Assembly (NCBI GenBank): GCA_003650185.1
Contig: QMOF01000021.1
Span: 1 to 15,803 of the forward strand
DNA from: Chloroflexota bacterium
GTDB taxonomy: Bacteria; Chloroflexota; Dehalococcoidia; UBA2247; RBG-13-53-26
Direction of reading: 5' to 3'
Length of the DNA stretch: 15,803 nt
In this document: piece by piece, positions 7,003 to 13,986 of the stretch
Position numbering within the stretch: the first letter of the stretch is position 1
How the letters are laid out: every line of letters starts with the position of its first letter
Notes under the pieces: model-generated
The model's input: only the letters and a program-made list of their open reading frames with translations
Databases searched by the model: none
What the model was told of the DNA's origin: nothing
Program-made: the position numbers and the translations under genes

Positions 7003-8421
7003 ATGGTAGGTGTAGTTTCGTATGGGGCGTACATTCCCATCTACAGACTGAGCCGAGAGGCTATCGGCAGCATGTGGGTGAAGGAGGTCGGCAAGGGTGA
7101 GAAAGCTGTAGCCAACGCCGACGAGGATAGTCTGACCATGGGCGTCGAAGCCGTGTTGGACTGCCTCAATGGCGCCGACCGTCGCCGCGTGGACGCTCTC
7201 TACTTCGCCACGGCTTCACCCCCCTACGTGGAAAAGCAATCAGCCAGCATAATCAGGGCAGCGGCCGACCTTCGCGAAGACATACTCACCATGGACATAG
7301 GACACTCCCTGAGGGGGGCCGGCTGTGCCATGAGAGCCGCCATGGACGCGGTGCGGGCAGGCTCGGCCAAACAGGCCCTCGTGGCTAGCGCCGAGTGCCG
7401 TGTACCCGCGCCAAACTCGGACTTCGAGGCAAACTTTGGTGACGGCGCGGCAGCCTTTCTGATAGGAGACTCGGACGTAGCTGCCGTCGTGGAAGCGAGC
7501 TACCACGTCTCCAGCGAGTTTGTGGACGTGTGGAAGAAGCCGGAAGACACCTACATGCAGACCTGGGAAGACCGGTTCATCAGGGATGAAGGATACCTCA
7601 AGATTCTGCCACAAGCGGTGTCAGCGCTGCTCAAGAAACAGGGAATGAACCCCAAGGAGATCACCAAGGCCGCCTTCTACGGACCGGATGCCAGGACACA
7701 TGCAGCAATGGCAAGGGCGATGGGACTGGATGCCAAGACCCAGGTGCAGTCGGCCTTGTTCGACTCGGTGGGCAATACCGGTACTGCCCTGGCCCCTATG
7801 ACCCTGGTGTCCGCCTTGGAAGAGGCGAAGGCAGGCGATACGCTGCTATATGCTACCTATGGCGATGGGGCCGACGTCTTCCTGCTTCGAGTGACGGAGC
7901 AAATCGAGAAGGTGAGAGATAGAAGAGGTATTAAGCGACACCTGGCCTCAAAGCTCATGCTCCCCAGCTACGGCAAGTATGTCGAGTTACGCGACCTCAT
8001 GGAGTGGGAGCAGGGACGCCGTCCGGCGCGACGCTCCTCGCTGCCCGTAATATGGCGCGAGCGAGAACACCTTTTCCCGCTTTATGGGCAGAAGTGTCGC
8101 TCTTGCCAGAACATCCAGTACCCCAGACAAAGGGTGTGCATCTACTGCCAGGCGAAAGACAACTTCGAGCTTGTCCGACTTTCAGACAAGCAGGGCAAGG
8201 TATTCACTTTCAGCATGGACCAGAGAGCTATGGAAGTGGTGCTGCCGAAGGTCTTCACGGTGGTTGACCTTGACGGCGGAGGCAGGTTCTACAGTGTTAT
8301 GACAGACCGGGATACCTCTAATATCGCAGTGGGTATGAAGGTCGAGATGACCTTCAGGCGTCAGCTAGAAGGCTCAGGACTGCACAACTATTTCTGGCGC
8401 GTCCGTCCAGTAAGGTGCTAA
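7003..8421 (+). CDS. HMG-CoA synthase-like thiolase-fold protein fused to a DUF35 zinc-ribbon/OB domain; condensing residues apparently lost
   Basis: A 472-residue fusion. Residues 1-300 resemble archaeal-type HMG-CoA synthase: VGVVSYGAYIPIYRL at the start, GEKAVANADEDSLTM (32-46), NFGDGAAAFLIGD (144-156) and VGNTGTA (256-262). Residues 350-472 are a DUF35 domain, with a rubredoxin-like zinc ribbon C365-x2-C-x10-C-x2-C382 and an OB fold. In archaea, separate thiolase, HMG-CoA synthase and DUF35 proteins form one complex making HMG-CoA; here two are fused and the thiolase is next door. By my ungapped alignment from memory the catalytic Cys is Leu103 (HSLRGAG), the acid Glu is Ala71 (ATASPPY), and the His region is FYGPDA (225-230). 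It may be a structural partner, or act in another reaction. The start has GGAG seven bases ahead. It lies 96 bases after rplA. Confidence 0.82.
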   Translation: MVGVVSYGAYIPIYRLSREAIGSMWVKEVGKGEKAVANADEDSLTMGVEAVLDCLNGADRRRVDALYFATASPPYVEKQSASIIRAAADLREDILTMDIGHSLRGAGCAMRAAMDAVRAGSAKQALVASAECRVPAPNSDFEANFGDGAAAFLIGDSDVAAVVEASYHVSSEFVDVWKKPEDTYMQTWEDRFIRDEGYLKILPQAVSALLKKQGMNPKEITKAAFYGPDARTHAAMARAMGLDAKTQVQSALFDSVGNTGTALAPMTLVSALEEAKAGDTLLYATYGDGADVFLLRVTEQIEKVRDRRGIKRHLASKLMLPSYGKYVELRDLMEWEQGRRPARRSSLPVIWREREHLFPLYGQKCRSCQNIQYPRQRVCIYCQAKDNFELVRLSDKQGKVFTFSMDQRAMEVVLPKVFTVVDLDGGGRFYSVMTDRDTSNIAVGMKVEMTFRRQLEGSGLHNYFWRVRPVRC

Positions 8422-8431
8422 GGAGAGACGA

Positions 8432-9637
8432 ATGGAAAGCTTAAAAGACAAAGTAGCCATTGTCGGTATGGGCTGTACTCCCTTCGGCGAGTTCTGGGAC
8501 AAGGACCCCGTTGATCTGATAGTGGACGCGTCCTACGAGGCGTTTGAAGACGCCGGGGTGGAGCCGAAGGACATACAGGCTGCCTGGGTGGGGTATACCT
8601 CCGCCGACACGGCAATGACGGGCATAATCTTGGCCAGCGCGCTGCAGCTACAGTTTATACCTGTCACCCGGGTCGAGAATGCCTGCGGCACCGGGGCAGA
8701 GACCATAAGAGGGGCGGCGCTGGGCCTGGCATCGAAGGCGTATGACCTAGTGCTGGCAGTAGGCTGGGACAAGCTGAAGGATGCCGGGTTTGGAGGGATT
8801 GGCCAGGCATTTCCTGGCAAATGGCACCCGGTCTACGGAGCGGCCCCTGAAATAGGCGGCGCCGTAGCCCGTTACGCACTGGCGGCAACCAGGTACTTCT
8901 CCACTTATGGTCTGAGTCCGGATGAGGGCAAGAGGCTCCTGGCCCAGATATCGGTGAAAAGCCATTATAATGGGGCTCGAAATCCAAAAGCGTGGCTGCG
9001 GCGTCAGATTACGGTGGAGGACGTGCTGAATGCCCCACTGATAGCCTGGCCTCTCGGCCTCCTTGATTGCTGTGGCGTGAACGACGGCGCATCGGCAGCC
9101 ATTCTCTGTCGCACCGAGGATGCCAGGTCTTTCCGGCCCGACGGCGACTACATAACCATCAAGGGAGTCGGCATCGCCTGCGGCCCCGGCTGGGGCAAGG
9201 AGCGCACCAACTACAGCTTCACCACCTGGGAGGAAACAGAGGCAGCGGCCAGGCAGGTCTACGACATGGCCGGCATCAAGAACCCGAGGAAGGAACTGAG
9301 CATGGCTGAAGTCCACGACTGTTTCTCCATTGCCGAGTTGATAGCTGCCGAGTCGCTCGGCATTTGTGAGAAGGGCCGGGCAAAGGAGGATATCCAGTCC
9401 GGTGCCTGGGAACAGGGAGGGGAGATCCCTATAAACATCAGTGGCGGCTTGAAGTCCTTTGGGCATCCGGCTGGTGCCAGCGGAGGCAGGGAGGTATACG
9501 AGTTCTACAAACAGTTCCAAGGGAAAGCGGAAGACTCATCACGCCAGCTGAAAGATGTCAGGCTCGGACTGGCCCATAACCAGGGTGGCCACCCCGGCAA
9601 CTTCGTGTGCGGGATCACAGTCGTGGGTGAGCCCTAG
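8432..9637 (+). CDS. SCP-x/archaeal-type thiolase family protein
   Basis: A 401-residue thiolase of the SCP-x/archaeal acetyl-CoA acetyltransferase group, of normal length. The nucleophile lies in VENACGTGAE (Cys85), the VHDCFSIAEL motif is at 294-303, and the catalytic-histidine loop GGLKSFGHPAGASGG is at 338-352 (His345). The C terminus has LAHNQGGHPGNFVCGITVVG. These residues should support thiolytic cleavage or Claisen condensation of acyl-CoA; members of this group paired with DUF35 proteins also catalyse retro-aldol cleavage of steroid side chains. It starts ten bases after the HMG-CoA-synthase/DUF35 fusion, with a GGAGAG box between, so the two products very probably form a complex. 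Unlike its partner, its active site looks intact. Whether the product is acetoacetyl-CoA or something else cannot be read from the sequence. Confidence 0.87.
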   Translation: MESLKDKVAIVGMGCTPFGEFWDKDPVDLIVDASYEAFEDAGVEPKDIQAAWVGYTSADTAMTGIILASALQLQFIPVTRVENACGTGAETIRGAALGLASKAYDLVLAVGWDKLKDAGFGGIGQAFPGKWHPVYGAAPEIGGAVARYALAATRYFSTYGLSPDEGKRLLAQISVKSHYNGARNPKAWLRRQITVEDVLNAPLIAWPLGLLDCCGVNDGASAAILCRTEDARSFRPDGDYITIKGVGIACGPGWGKERTNYSFTTWEETEAAARQVYDMAGIKNPRKELSMAEVHDCFSIAELIAAESLGICEKGRAKEDIQSGAWEQGGEIPINISGGLKSFGHPAGASGGREVYEFYKQFQGKAEDSSRQLKDVRLGLAHNQGGHPGNFVCGITVVGEP

Positions 9638-9681
9638 TGACATAAGGAGGAAGCATACTTCCCTAAAGTCGTCCCATTGTG

Positions 9682-9687
9682 TACAAT
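9682..9687 (+). promoter_or_regulatory. candidate -10 box for rplJL
   Basis: TACAAT (five of six matches) lies about 12 bases before the start of the leader fold. The hexamer 17 bases upstream, TTCCCT (9659-9664), is a poor -35. It would let rplJL be transcribed apart from the two metabolic genes upstream. The call is weak. Confidence 0.3.
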
Positions 9688-9689
9688 GT

Positions 9690-9780
9690 AGTTGGCTTGC
9701 CGTAGACCTCAGGTGCCAAGAAGGCTTAAAGGGCTCGCCTGACGAGGCAGATGGTTAACCAGTAGATCGTCCTGTCTGCC
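9690..9780 (+). promoter_or_regulatory. L10 leader (rplJL autoregulatory RNA)
   Basis: The segment before rplJ has the look of the bacterial L10 leader, the site bound by the L10(L12)4 complex. GCCGTAGACCTCAGGTG (9699-9715) is flanked by TTGGC/GCCAA (9692-9696 with 9715-9719). It is followed by GCTTAA and then CCTGACGAGGCAG (9738-9750). GGCAGA (9746-9751) can pair with TCTGCC (9775-9780). GACGA (9741-9745) can pair with TCGTC (9767-9771). The two pairings cross, so they are alternatives or a pseudoknot. TCTGCC overlaps the 5' arm of the terminator that follows, which is the arrangement expected for attenuation. L10(L12)4-dependent attenuation is established for the Bacillus subtilis rplJL operon; applying it here is inference. 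Confidence 0.7.
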
Positions 9781-9810
9781 CCTGGGTTGTACGGCCCAGG
9801 GGTTTTGTTT
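9779..9810 (+). terminator. intrinsic terminator/attenuator ahead of rplJ
   Basis: A perfect 8-bp stem, CCCCTGGG (9779-9786) with CCCAGGGG (9795-9802), closes an 8-base loop and is followed at once by TTTTGTTT. It lies 30 bases before the rplJ start and its 5' arm overlaps the 3' end of the L10 leader pairing. It is therefore more likely a regulated attenuator of rplJL than a plain terminator of the thiolase gene. Confidence 0.8.
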
Positions 9811-9839
9811 AGCGGACCGCACGCAACGAGGAAAGAGCG

Positions 9840-10364
9840 ATGAAAAGAGAAGAAAAAGACCAGGCTGTGACAAAGGCACAACGTTGGCTTGCTGATTGCA
9901 AGGTGGCCATCGTCACTGACTATCGCGGAATGACGGTCAGTGAAATGGCCGAATTGCGCCGACAGTTGAGAGTGGCGAACGTCGAGTACCACGTTGTGAA
10001 GAACAACTTGGCCGCCCTGGCAGCAGAGCGGGTCGGTAAGGGGGAACTGAAAAACCTGCTGGTCGGCCCCTCAGCAATTGCCTTTGGCTACGGCGAGGTA
10101 TCCGAGCCACCCAGGATAATTGCCGAGTATGTACGCTCAGCCAAGGTGCCGCTTACTATCAGGGGGGGGGTGCTTGACAAGAGGCTGCTCAGTGCCAGCG
10201 AGGTAAACCTTCTGGCCACGCTGCCGCCGAGGGAGGTGCTCCTGGGTCGCCTGCTCGGCCAGATGCAGGCCCCCATTTCGTCACTGCTCAGTGTGCTGAC
10301 AGCCAACCTAGCAGGGCTGGTGAGAGTTCTACAGGCAAGAGGGCAACAACTGGAAGGAGGTTAG
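9840..10364 (+). CDS. rplJ: 50S ribosomal protein L10
   Basis: A 174-residue L10 that anchors the L7/L12 dimers of the ribosomal stalk and acts as autogenous regulator. The N-terminal rRNA-binding domain contains VAIVTDYRGMTVSEMAELR (22-40) and YHVVKNNLAALA. The middle has GPSAIAFG and the C-terminal helix that binds L12 is LLSVLTANLAGLVRVLQARG. GAGG eight bases ahead supports the ATG. A run of nine G residues (10162-10170) encodes part of IRGGVLD without breaking the frame. It is followed four bases later by rplL. Confidence 0.97.
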   Translation: MKREEKDQAVTKAQRWLADCKVAIVTDYRGMTVSEMAELRRQLRVANVEYHVVKNNLAALAAERVGKGELKNLLVGPSAIAFGYGEVSEPPRIIAEYVRSAKVPLTIRGGVLDKRLLSASEVNLLATLPPREVLLGRLLGQMQAPISSLLSVLTANLAGLVRVLQARGQQLEGG

Positions 10365-10368
10365 GTAA

Positions 10369-10758
10369 ATGACCAAGGATGAAATGATTGCCGCCATCAA
10401 GAACATGACAGTTCTCGAGCTATCAGAGCTGGTCAAAGCGTTGGAGGAGGAGTTCGGGGTCTCCGCTGCACCCGTGGCTATGGCAGCTCCGGCAGTTGGT
10501 GCGCCAGGCGCTGCCCCAGCAGCCGCTGAGCCAGCCGAGGAAGAGCAGACTGAGTTCAGCGTCATCCTGAAGGAGATAGGGGCCAACAAGATCAACGTCA
10601 TCAAGGCAGTGCGCGAGGTAACTACGCTGGGACTGAAAGAAGCGAAGGAACTGGTGGAGAGTGCCCCGAAGCCGGTGAGAGAGGGAGTCACCAAAGAGGA
10701 GTCAGTCACCATCAAAGAGAAGCTCGAGGCGGCTGGGGCCACGGTAGAGGTGAAGTAG
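10369..10758 (+). CDS. rplL: 50S ribosomal protein L7/L12
   Basis: A 129-residue L7/L12 that recruits translation factors to the ribosome. The N-terminal dimerisation helices occupy about 1-30 and an Ala/Pro-rich flexible hinge about 33-58. The globular C-terminal domain (from FSVILKEIGANKINVIKAVRE) carries the factor-binding surface, with the conserved TTLGLKEAKELVESAPKPVREGV and the end KLEAAGATVEVK. A strong AAGGAGG box overlaps the end of rplJ. It is the last gene of the plus-strand cluster in this window; the rpoB that often follows is absent, and a convergent operon comes next. Confidence 0.98.
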   Translation: MTKDEMIAAIKNMTVLELSELVKALEEEFGVSAAPVAMAAPAVGAPGAAPAAAEPAEEEQTEFSVILKEIGANKINVIKAVREVTTLGLKEAKELVESAPKPVREGVTKEESVTIKEKLEAAGATVEVK

Positions 10759-10774
10759 TCCCACCGGGTGCACA

Positions 10775-10790
10775 AGTCCGGCAGCGGACT
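10775..10790. terminator. hairpin between convergent operons
   Basis: AGTCCG-GCAG-CGGACT is a perfect 6-bp hairpin in the 35-base gap between the rplL stop and the stop of the convergent metallo-hydrolase gene. It has no T tract on either side, so it is a structural candidate for a shared transcript end rather than a canonical terminator. Confidence 0.3.
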
Positions 10791-10793
10791 GCC

Positions 10794-11432
10794 CTACGCC
10801 GGAAGGCGCTCCAGGATTATCACGCTTGTTTCGCTGGGCAGGCTCGACCTGGTAATGGTGACTCGGGGCTGAGACGTAACCTCCCTCAGCCCCATTTCGT
10901 TTACGAATTTGTTCAGGGGTTCAAGCCAGGAGACCGTTTCAGTCTGATAGTGCATGGGAATGACAATATTGGGGTTGAGAAGCCTGACTATCTCGGACGC
11001 TGTCTTGGCGTCGATGGTGGAGACCCCGCCCACAGGTACGAGCAGCACGTGTGCATCGCTTAGCTCCTCCACCTGGCGTGAAGACGGGGTGTGACCAAGG
11101 TCGCCCAGGTGACAGATGTGCACGTCTTCCATTTCGATGAGATAGGCAGTGTTCTTCCCCCTGATTTGACCCTCGTTTGCGTCGTGGAAGGTGGACAGTC
11201 CCACGATGAAAACATCGCTAATCTCGTATTCGCCAGGGTGGCTGACGACTTTCGGATTGCCCTCCACGCGCGGCCAGCAGTTGTGCCCCCGATGGTCGTG
11301 GCTCACAGTGACGATATCTGCCTGCAATCCCGGAGAGGCATGCCCGAAACTCTCGTCGTAGGGATCGGTGACCAGGGTCACCTGCCTCCCTTTGATCCTG
11401 AAGCAAGAATGCCCCAGCCAGCTGATCTCCAT
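10794..11432 (-). CDS. metallo-beta-lactamase-fold hydrolase (COG2220/UPF0173-like)
   Basis: A 212-residue short MBL-fold protein of the 'Zn-dependent hydrolase of the beta-lactamase fold' type. It opens with ISWLGHSCFRIKG (3-15), the usual start of this group, and has TDPY (22-25), the metal motif SHDHRGH (44-50), HPGEYEI (65-71), the HLGDLGH segment (108-114) and the last histidine in IPMHYQT (158-164). The signature H-x-H-x-D-H has Gly49 in place of Asp, so metal binding or catalysis may be altered. The substrates of the group are largely unknown. It is the last gene of the right-hand operon, 22 bases after the symporter gene, and its ATG has GGGAGG ten bases upstream. A link to sodium transport is not obvious. 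Confidence 0.85.
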   Translation of the reverse strand: MEISWLGHSCFRIKGRQVTLVTDPYDESFGHASPGLQADIVTVSHDHRGHNCWPRVEGNPKVVSHPGEYEISDVFIVGLSTFHDANEGQIRGKNTAYLIEMEDVHICHLGDLGHTPSSRQVEELSDAHVLLVPVGGVSTIDAKTASEIVRLLNPNIVIPMHYQTETVSWLEPLNKFVNEMGLREVTSQPRVTITRSSLPSETSVIILERLPA

Positions 11433-11454
11433 CTTGCATCAGCCTCCCTTCAGA

Positions 11455-12891
11455 TCATGACACTTCTCTATCCCCAACCCCACCAGCACGCTGAGTCCGG
11501 TACCACAGCAGGAGCGAGGAACGGTTCACTCTCTCGCTCACCCAGCTTACGCTGAGGAGGAGCACAATGCAAACGCCGAGCCCCACCAGATCGTAGTTGG
11601 TGATCTCCAGCAACCTCACTGCCAGGGCCGTCCCCCCACCACCAACAACAGCCACCAATGCCCCCAGTGAATTGACCCTCAACCGTTTCTTATGGAAGCC
11701 TGCCAGGACGGGGATGACGACCCCGCTGGTAAACACTGTGTATGCCATCAGGAGGGAGCTGATCACGCCGCCCATTTTCAGGGCGATGAGCAGGGCAAGC
11801 AGTCCTATGAACGCTATTCCTCCCCTGGACACCTTCAGCCGATGCCGCTCCTCCGAGTCTGGCAGCAATCGCCGGTAGATGTCTTCGGTCAATATCGTGC
11901 TGGTGGTCAGCAGGCATGTGTCAGCAGAGGACATTATGGCAGCTAACAGGGCAGCGATGACCAGCCCGCTCAGCCCAATGGGCAGCAGTTCTTGGATCAC
12001 GGTAGGGAAGGCCTGCTCCGCCCCGGTTCCCGGGAAAAGGACCTTGGCCCCCATACCGATGAAGGCGATAGCGAAGGCGGCCGGCACTATGGCTGCTGCG
12101 GTCCAAAGGGCCGCGGACCTGGCCACCCCTTCGCTCTTGGCACAGAACAGTCGCGAGTATATGTCTGGCCCCACCACATAGGTTGCCCCGACCACTATCA
12201 GCAGAGTCACCAGGTCGCTCCAGTCGAATCCCTCTCTCACCGGGAACCGCAGATAGGCGGAGGGGAGAGACTCGGTGAGTCCGCCGATCCAACCCACATG
12301 ATGTAGTGTGGAGAACAGGGCCACAAAGATCCCCACCATCAATATGCCGGACTGGATGAAGTCGGTGCGGATTATGGAGTATTGGGCTCCCAGGGCGGTA
12401 TAGGCTATGAACACCAGAGCACAGATGACCATCAGCATGGTGGTCGAGCCGGGTACCAGAACACTCAGAACCTTGCCCGCGGCCACTATCTGCGCGGCTA
12501 TGATGCCTACCCAGGAGACAACGATAAGTATCGAGGCGACCAGGCCAGCCTCTCTACCGTACTGTTTCTCCACCAGCTCAGGCAAGGTGTAGAGGCCATG
12601 TTGCCTGACCTTCTTGGCCCAGAAGAGTCCTAGAACGATCAGGCCCACCGCCCCTACCAGCAGCCACCAGGCTCCAGTAAGCCCTCTGGTGAATCCCCAT
12701 CCGGCGAGGCCCACCGTAGCCGAGGCACCGATAGTGGTCGCGAAGAGAGATCCGGCCAGCAGTAGCCCCGATGCCTTCCGGTTAGCCACGAAGAAACCGT
12801 CAGCCCCGGAGACACGCTTCCTGCGGTAGGCGTAAAGGCCAACCAGGAGCATGCACACCAGGTAGAGAGCTACGATCGACAGGTCAACCAT
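11455..12891 (-). CDS. sodium:solute symporter family protein
   Basis: A 478-residue membrane carrier of the SSS family (LeuT-type fold, about 13 membrane helices) that brings a solute into the cell with Na+. It starts with a membrane helix (5-22), followed by the conserved DGFFVANRKASGLLLAGSLFATTIGASATVG region (31-61). YTALGAQYSIIRTDFIQ (164-180) and the family signature LLAAIMSSADTCLLTTSTILTEDIYRRL (315-342) are clear. The serines at 321-322 correspond to the Na2-site region. The substrate (proline, pantothenate, sugar, organic acid or other) cannot be predicted with confidence. AAGGAG six bases ahead supports the ATG. It lies downstream of the exchanger and decarboxylase genes on the same strand, which fits a role in spending a Na+ gradient. 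Confidence 0.92.
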   Translation of the reverse strand: MVDLSIVALYLVCMLLVGLYAYRRKRVSGADGFFVANRKASGLLLAGSLFATTIGASATVGLAGWGFTRGLTGAWWLLVGAVGLIVLGLFWAKKVRQHGLYTLPELVEKQYGREAGLVASILIVVSWVGIIAAQIVAAGKVLSVLVPGSTTMLMVICALVFIAYTALGAQYSIIRTDFIQSGILMVGIFVALFSTLHHVGWIGGLTESLPSAYLRFPVREGFDWSDLVTLLIVVGATYVVGPDIYSRLFCAKSEGVARSAALWTAAAIVPAAFAIAFIGMGAKVLFPGTGAEQAFPTVIQELLPIGLSGLVIAALLAAIMSSADTCLLTTSTILTEDIYRRLLPDSEERHRLKVSRGGIAFIGLLALLIALKMGGVISSLLMAYTVFTSGVVIPVLAGFHKKRLRVNSLGALVAVVGGGGTALAVRLLEITNYDLVGLGVCIVLLLSVSWVSERVNRSSLLLWYRTQRAGGVGDREVS

Positions 12892-12957
12892 CCGTGGCTC
12901 CTTGCCGGAATGCTGGTGTCACTACCTGACATTGCTCTCACCTAGCACCTGATATTC

Positions 12958-13971
12958 TCAACCGTTTACCGTGTAGCTGAGGTAGGCCGAGACGGCGAAA
13001 AGCCCTATCATCAAGGGAACGTACCAACTAAAACCGAGACGCGTCTTGCGCTGTGTCCGCGAGACGACTGCCGCCATCACCAGGCAGGTCATTGCCAGTA
13101 CTACCAGGCCCGTGAAGAAATGGCTCTCGGACACCGCAGCTAGGATCGGCCCCTCCCGGTAGCAGACATCGTCCACAGCGATGATGACCATGTTGAACAT
13201 ATTGCTTCCAATGATGTCAGCAATACACATGTCCACCGCCCCGATCTGCAAAGCGGCGAAAGAGACGCTTATTTCAGGCAGCGACGTGGTGATGGCAATG
13301 AACAGGCTGCCCACGAAGCTCTGGCCCCAGCCTGTGACTTCCGCTATGTCCTGGCCGATGTATGCCAGCCAGGTGCCTGCCCCTATGACGAATGCTGCTG
13401 CCACAGCAAATGTGAGGTAGGTCCTCGTGGACGACACCGCGTCGTATTGCGCATCCAATGCCTCATCGGCCAGCAAAGCCTGGCTTTTCTCGTACCTGAA
13501 GACCATCCTCATCATGATAAGGTACAGAAAGACGATGATCGGGGTATACACGCCGATCCATCCCAGCCCCATCCCACTCACCCGGGCACTGATCAGAACA
13601 CAGAGAGCGACGAAGCCCACAAGGGCCATGCTCAGCCCGGCAGGAAGCAAATGCCGTGTGCTGGCGGCACTCAGCAGCGGCCCATTCTGGTAGGCAACGT
13701 CCGCTACCGCCAGTATCAGCAGGTTCACGACGTTGGATCCGAAGATGTCACCCACGGTAAGGTCTGGTGCCTTGACCAGTACCGAGGAGCTTATCCCGTT
13801 GAACAGCTCTGGCAGCGAGGTCACTATCGAGATCAGCAGCAGGCCAATCCACAAGCCGCCCAAGCCGGTCTTAGTAGCAATCACATCCCCGTATCTGGCT
13901 ACCTTCCTGCCCGCAACCAGGATGATGAGCACGCAGAGACAGAACTTAAGCCAGACGAAGAATGTGTCCAC
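12958..13971 (-). CDS. Na+/Ca2+ exchanger family (CaCA) transporter
   Basis: A 337-residue integral membrane protein with the internal repeat of the CaCA superfamily (YrbG/NCX_Mj type), about ten membrane helices. The first alpha repeat has SIVTSLPELFNG (48-59) and GDIFGSNVVNLLIL (74-87). The second has AITTSLPEISVS (226-237) and ADIIGSNMFNMVII (251-264). The glutamates Glu55 and Glu233 match the ion-binding acids of the family. A hydrophilic loop (about 160-182) separates the halves. It would exchange Ca2+ or a similar cation for Na+ or H+ across the cytoplasmic membrane. It starts at GTG with only a weak GGAT ahead, 15 bases after the beta-subunit stop, so translational coupling is likely. 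The exchanged ion is not certain. Confidence 0.9.
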   Translation of the reverse strand: MDTFFVWLKFCLCVLIILVAGRKVARYGDVIATKTGLGGLWIGLLLISIVTSLPELFNGISSSVLVKAPDLTVGDIFGSNVVNLLILAVADVAYQNGPLLSAASTRHLLPAGLSMALVGFVALCVLISARVSGMGLGWIGVYTPIIVFLYLIMMRMVFRYEKSQALLADEALDAQYDAVSSTRTYLTFAVAAAFVIGAGTWLAYIGQDIAEVTGWGQSFVGSLFIAITTSLPEISVSFAALQIGAVDMCIADIIGSNMFNMVIIAVDDVCYREGPILAAVSESHFFTGLVVLAMTCLVMAAVVSRTQRKTRLGFSWYVPLMIGLFAVSAYLSYTVNG

Positions 13972-13986
13972 TTGCCATCCGAGTGA

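Noticed and set aside
8747..9520. 257-codon minus-strand open frame
   Set aside because: It is antisense to the thiolase gene, whose catalytic motifs are all intact; the open frame follows from high G+C content.
9641..9662. Strong AAGGAGG ribosome-binding-like box just after the thiolase stop
   Set aside because: No ATG, GTG or TTG with a sensible frame follows at the right distance; it is probably remnant or part of the small GGAAG/CTTCC hairpin.
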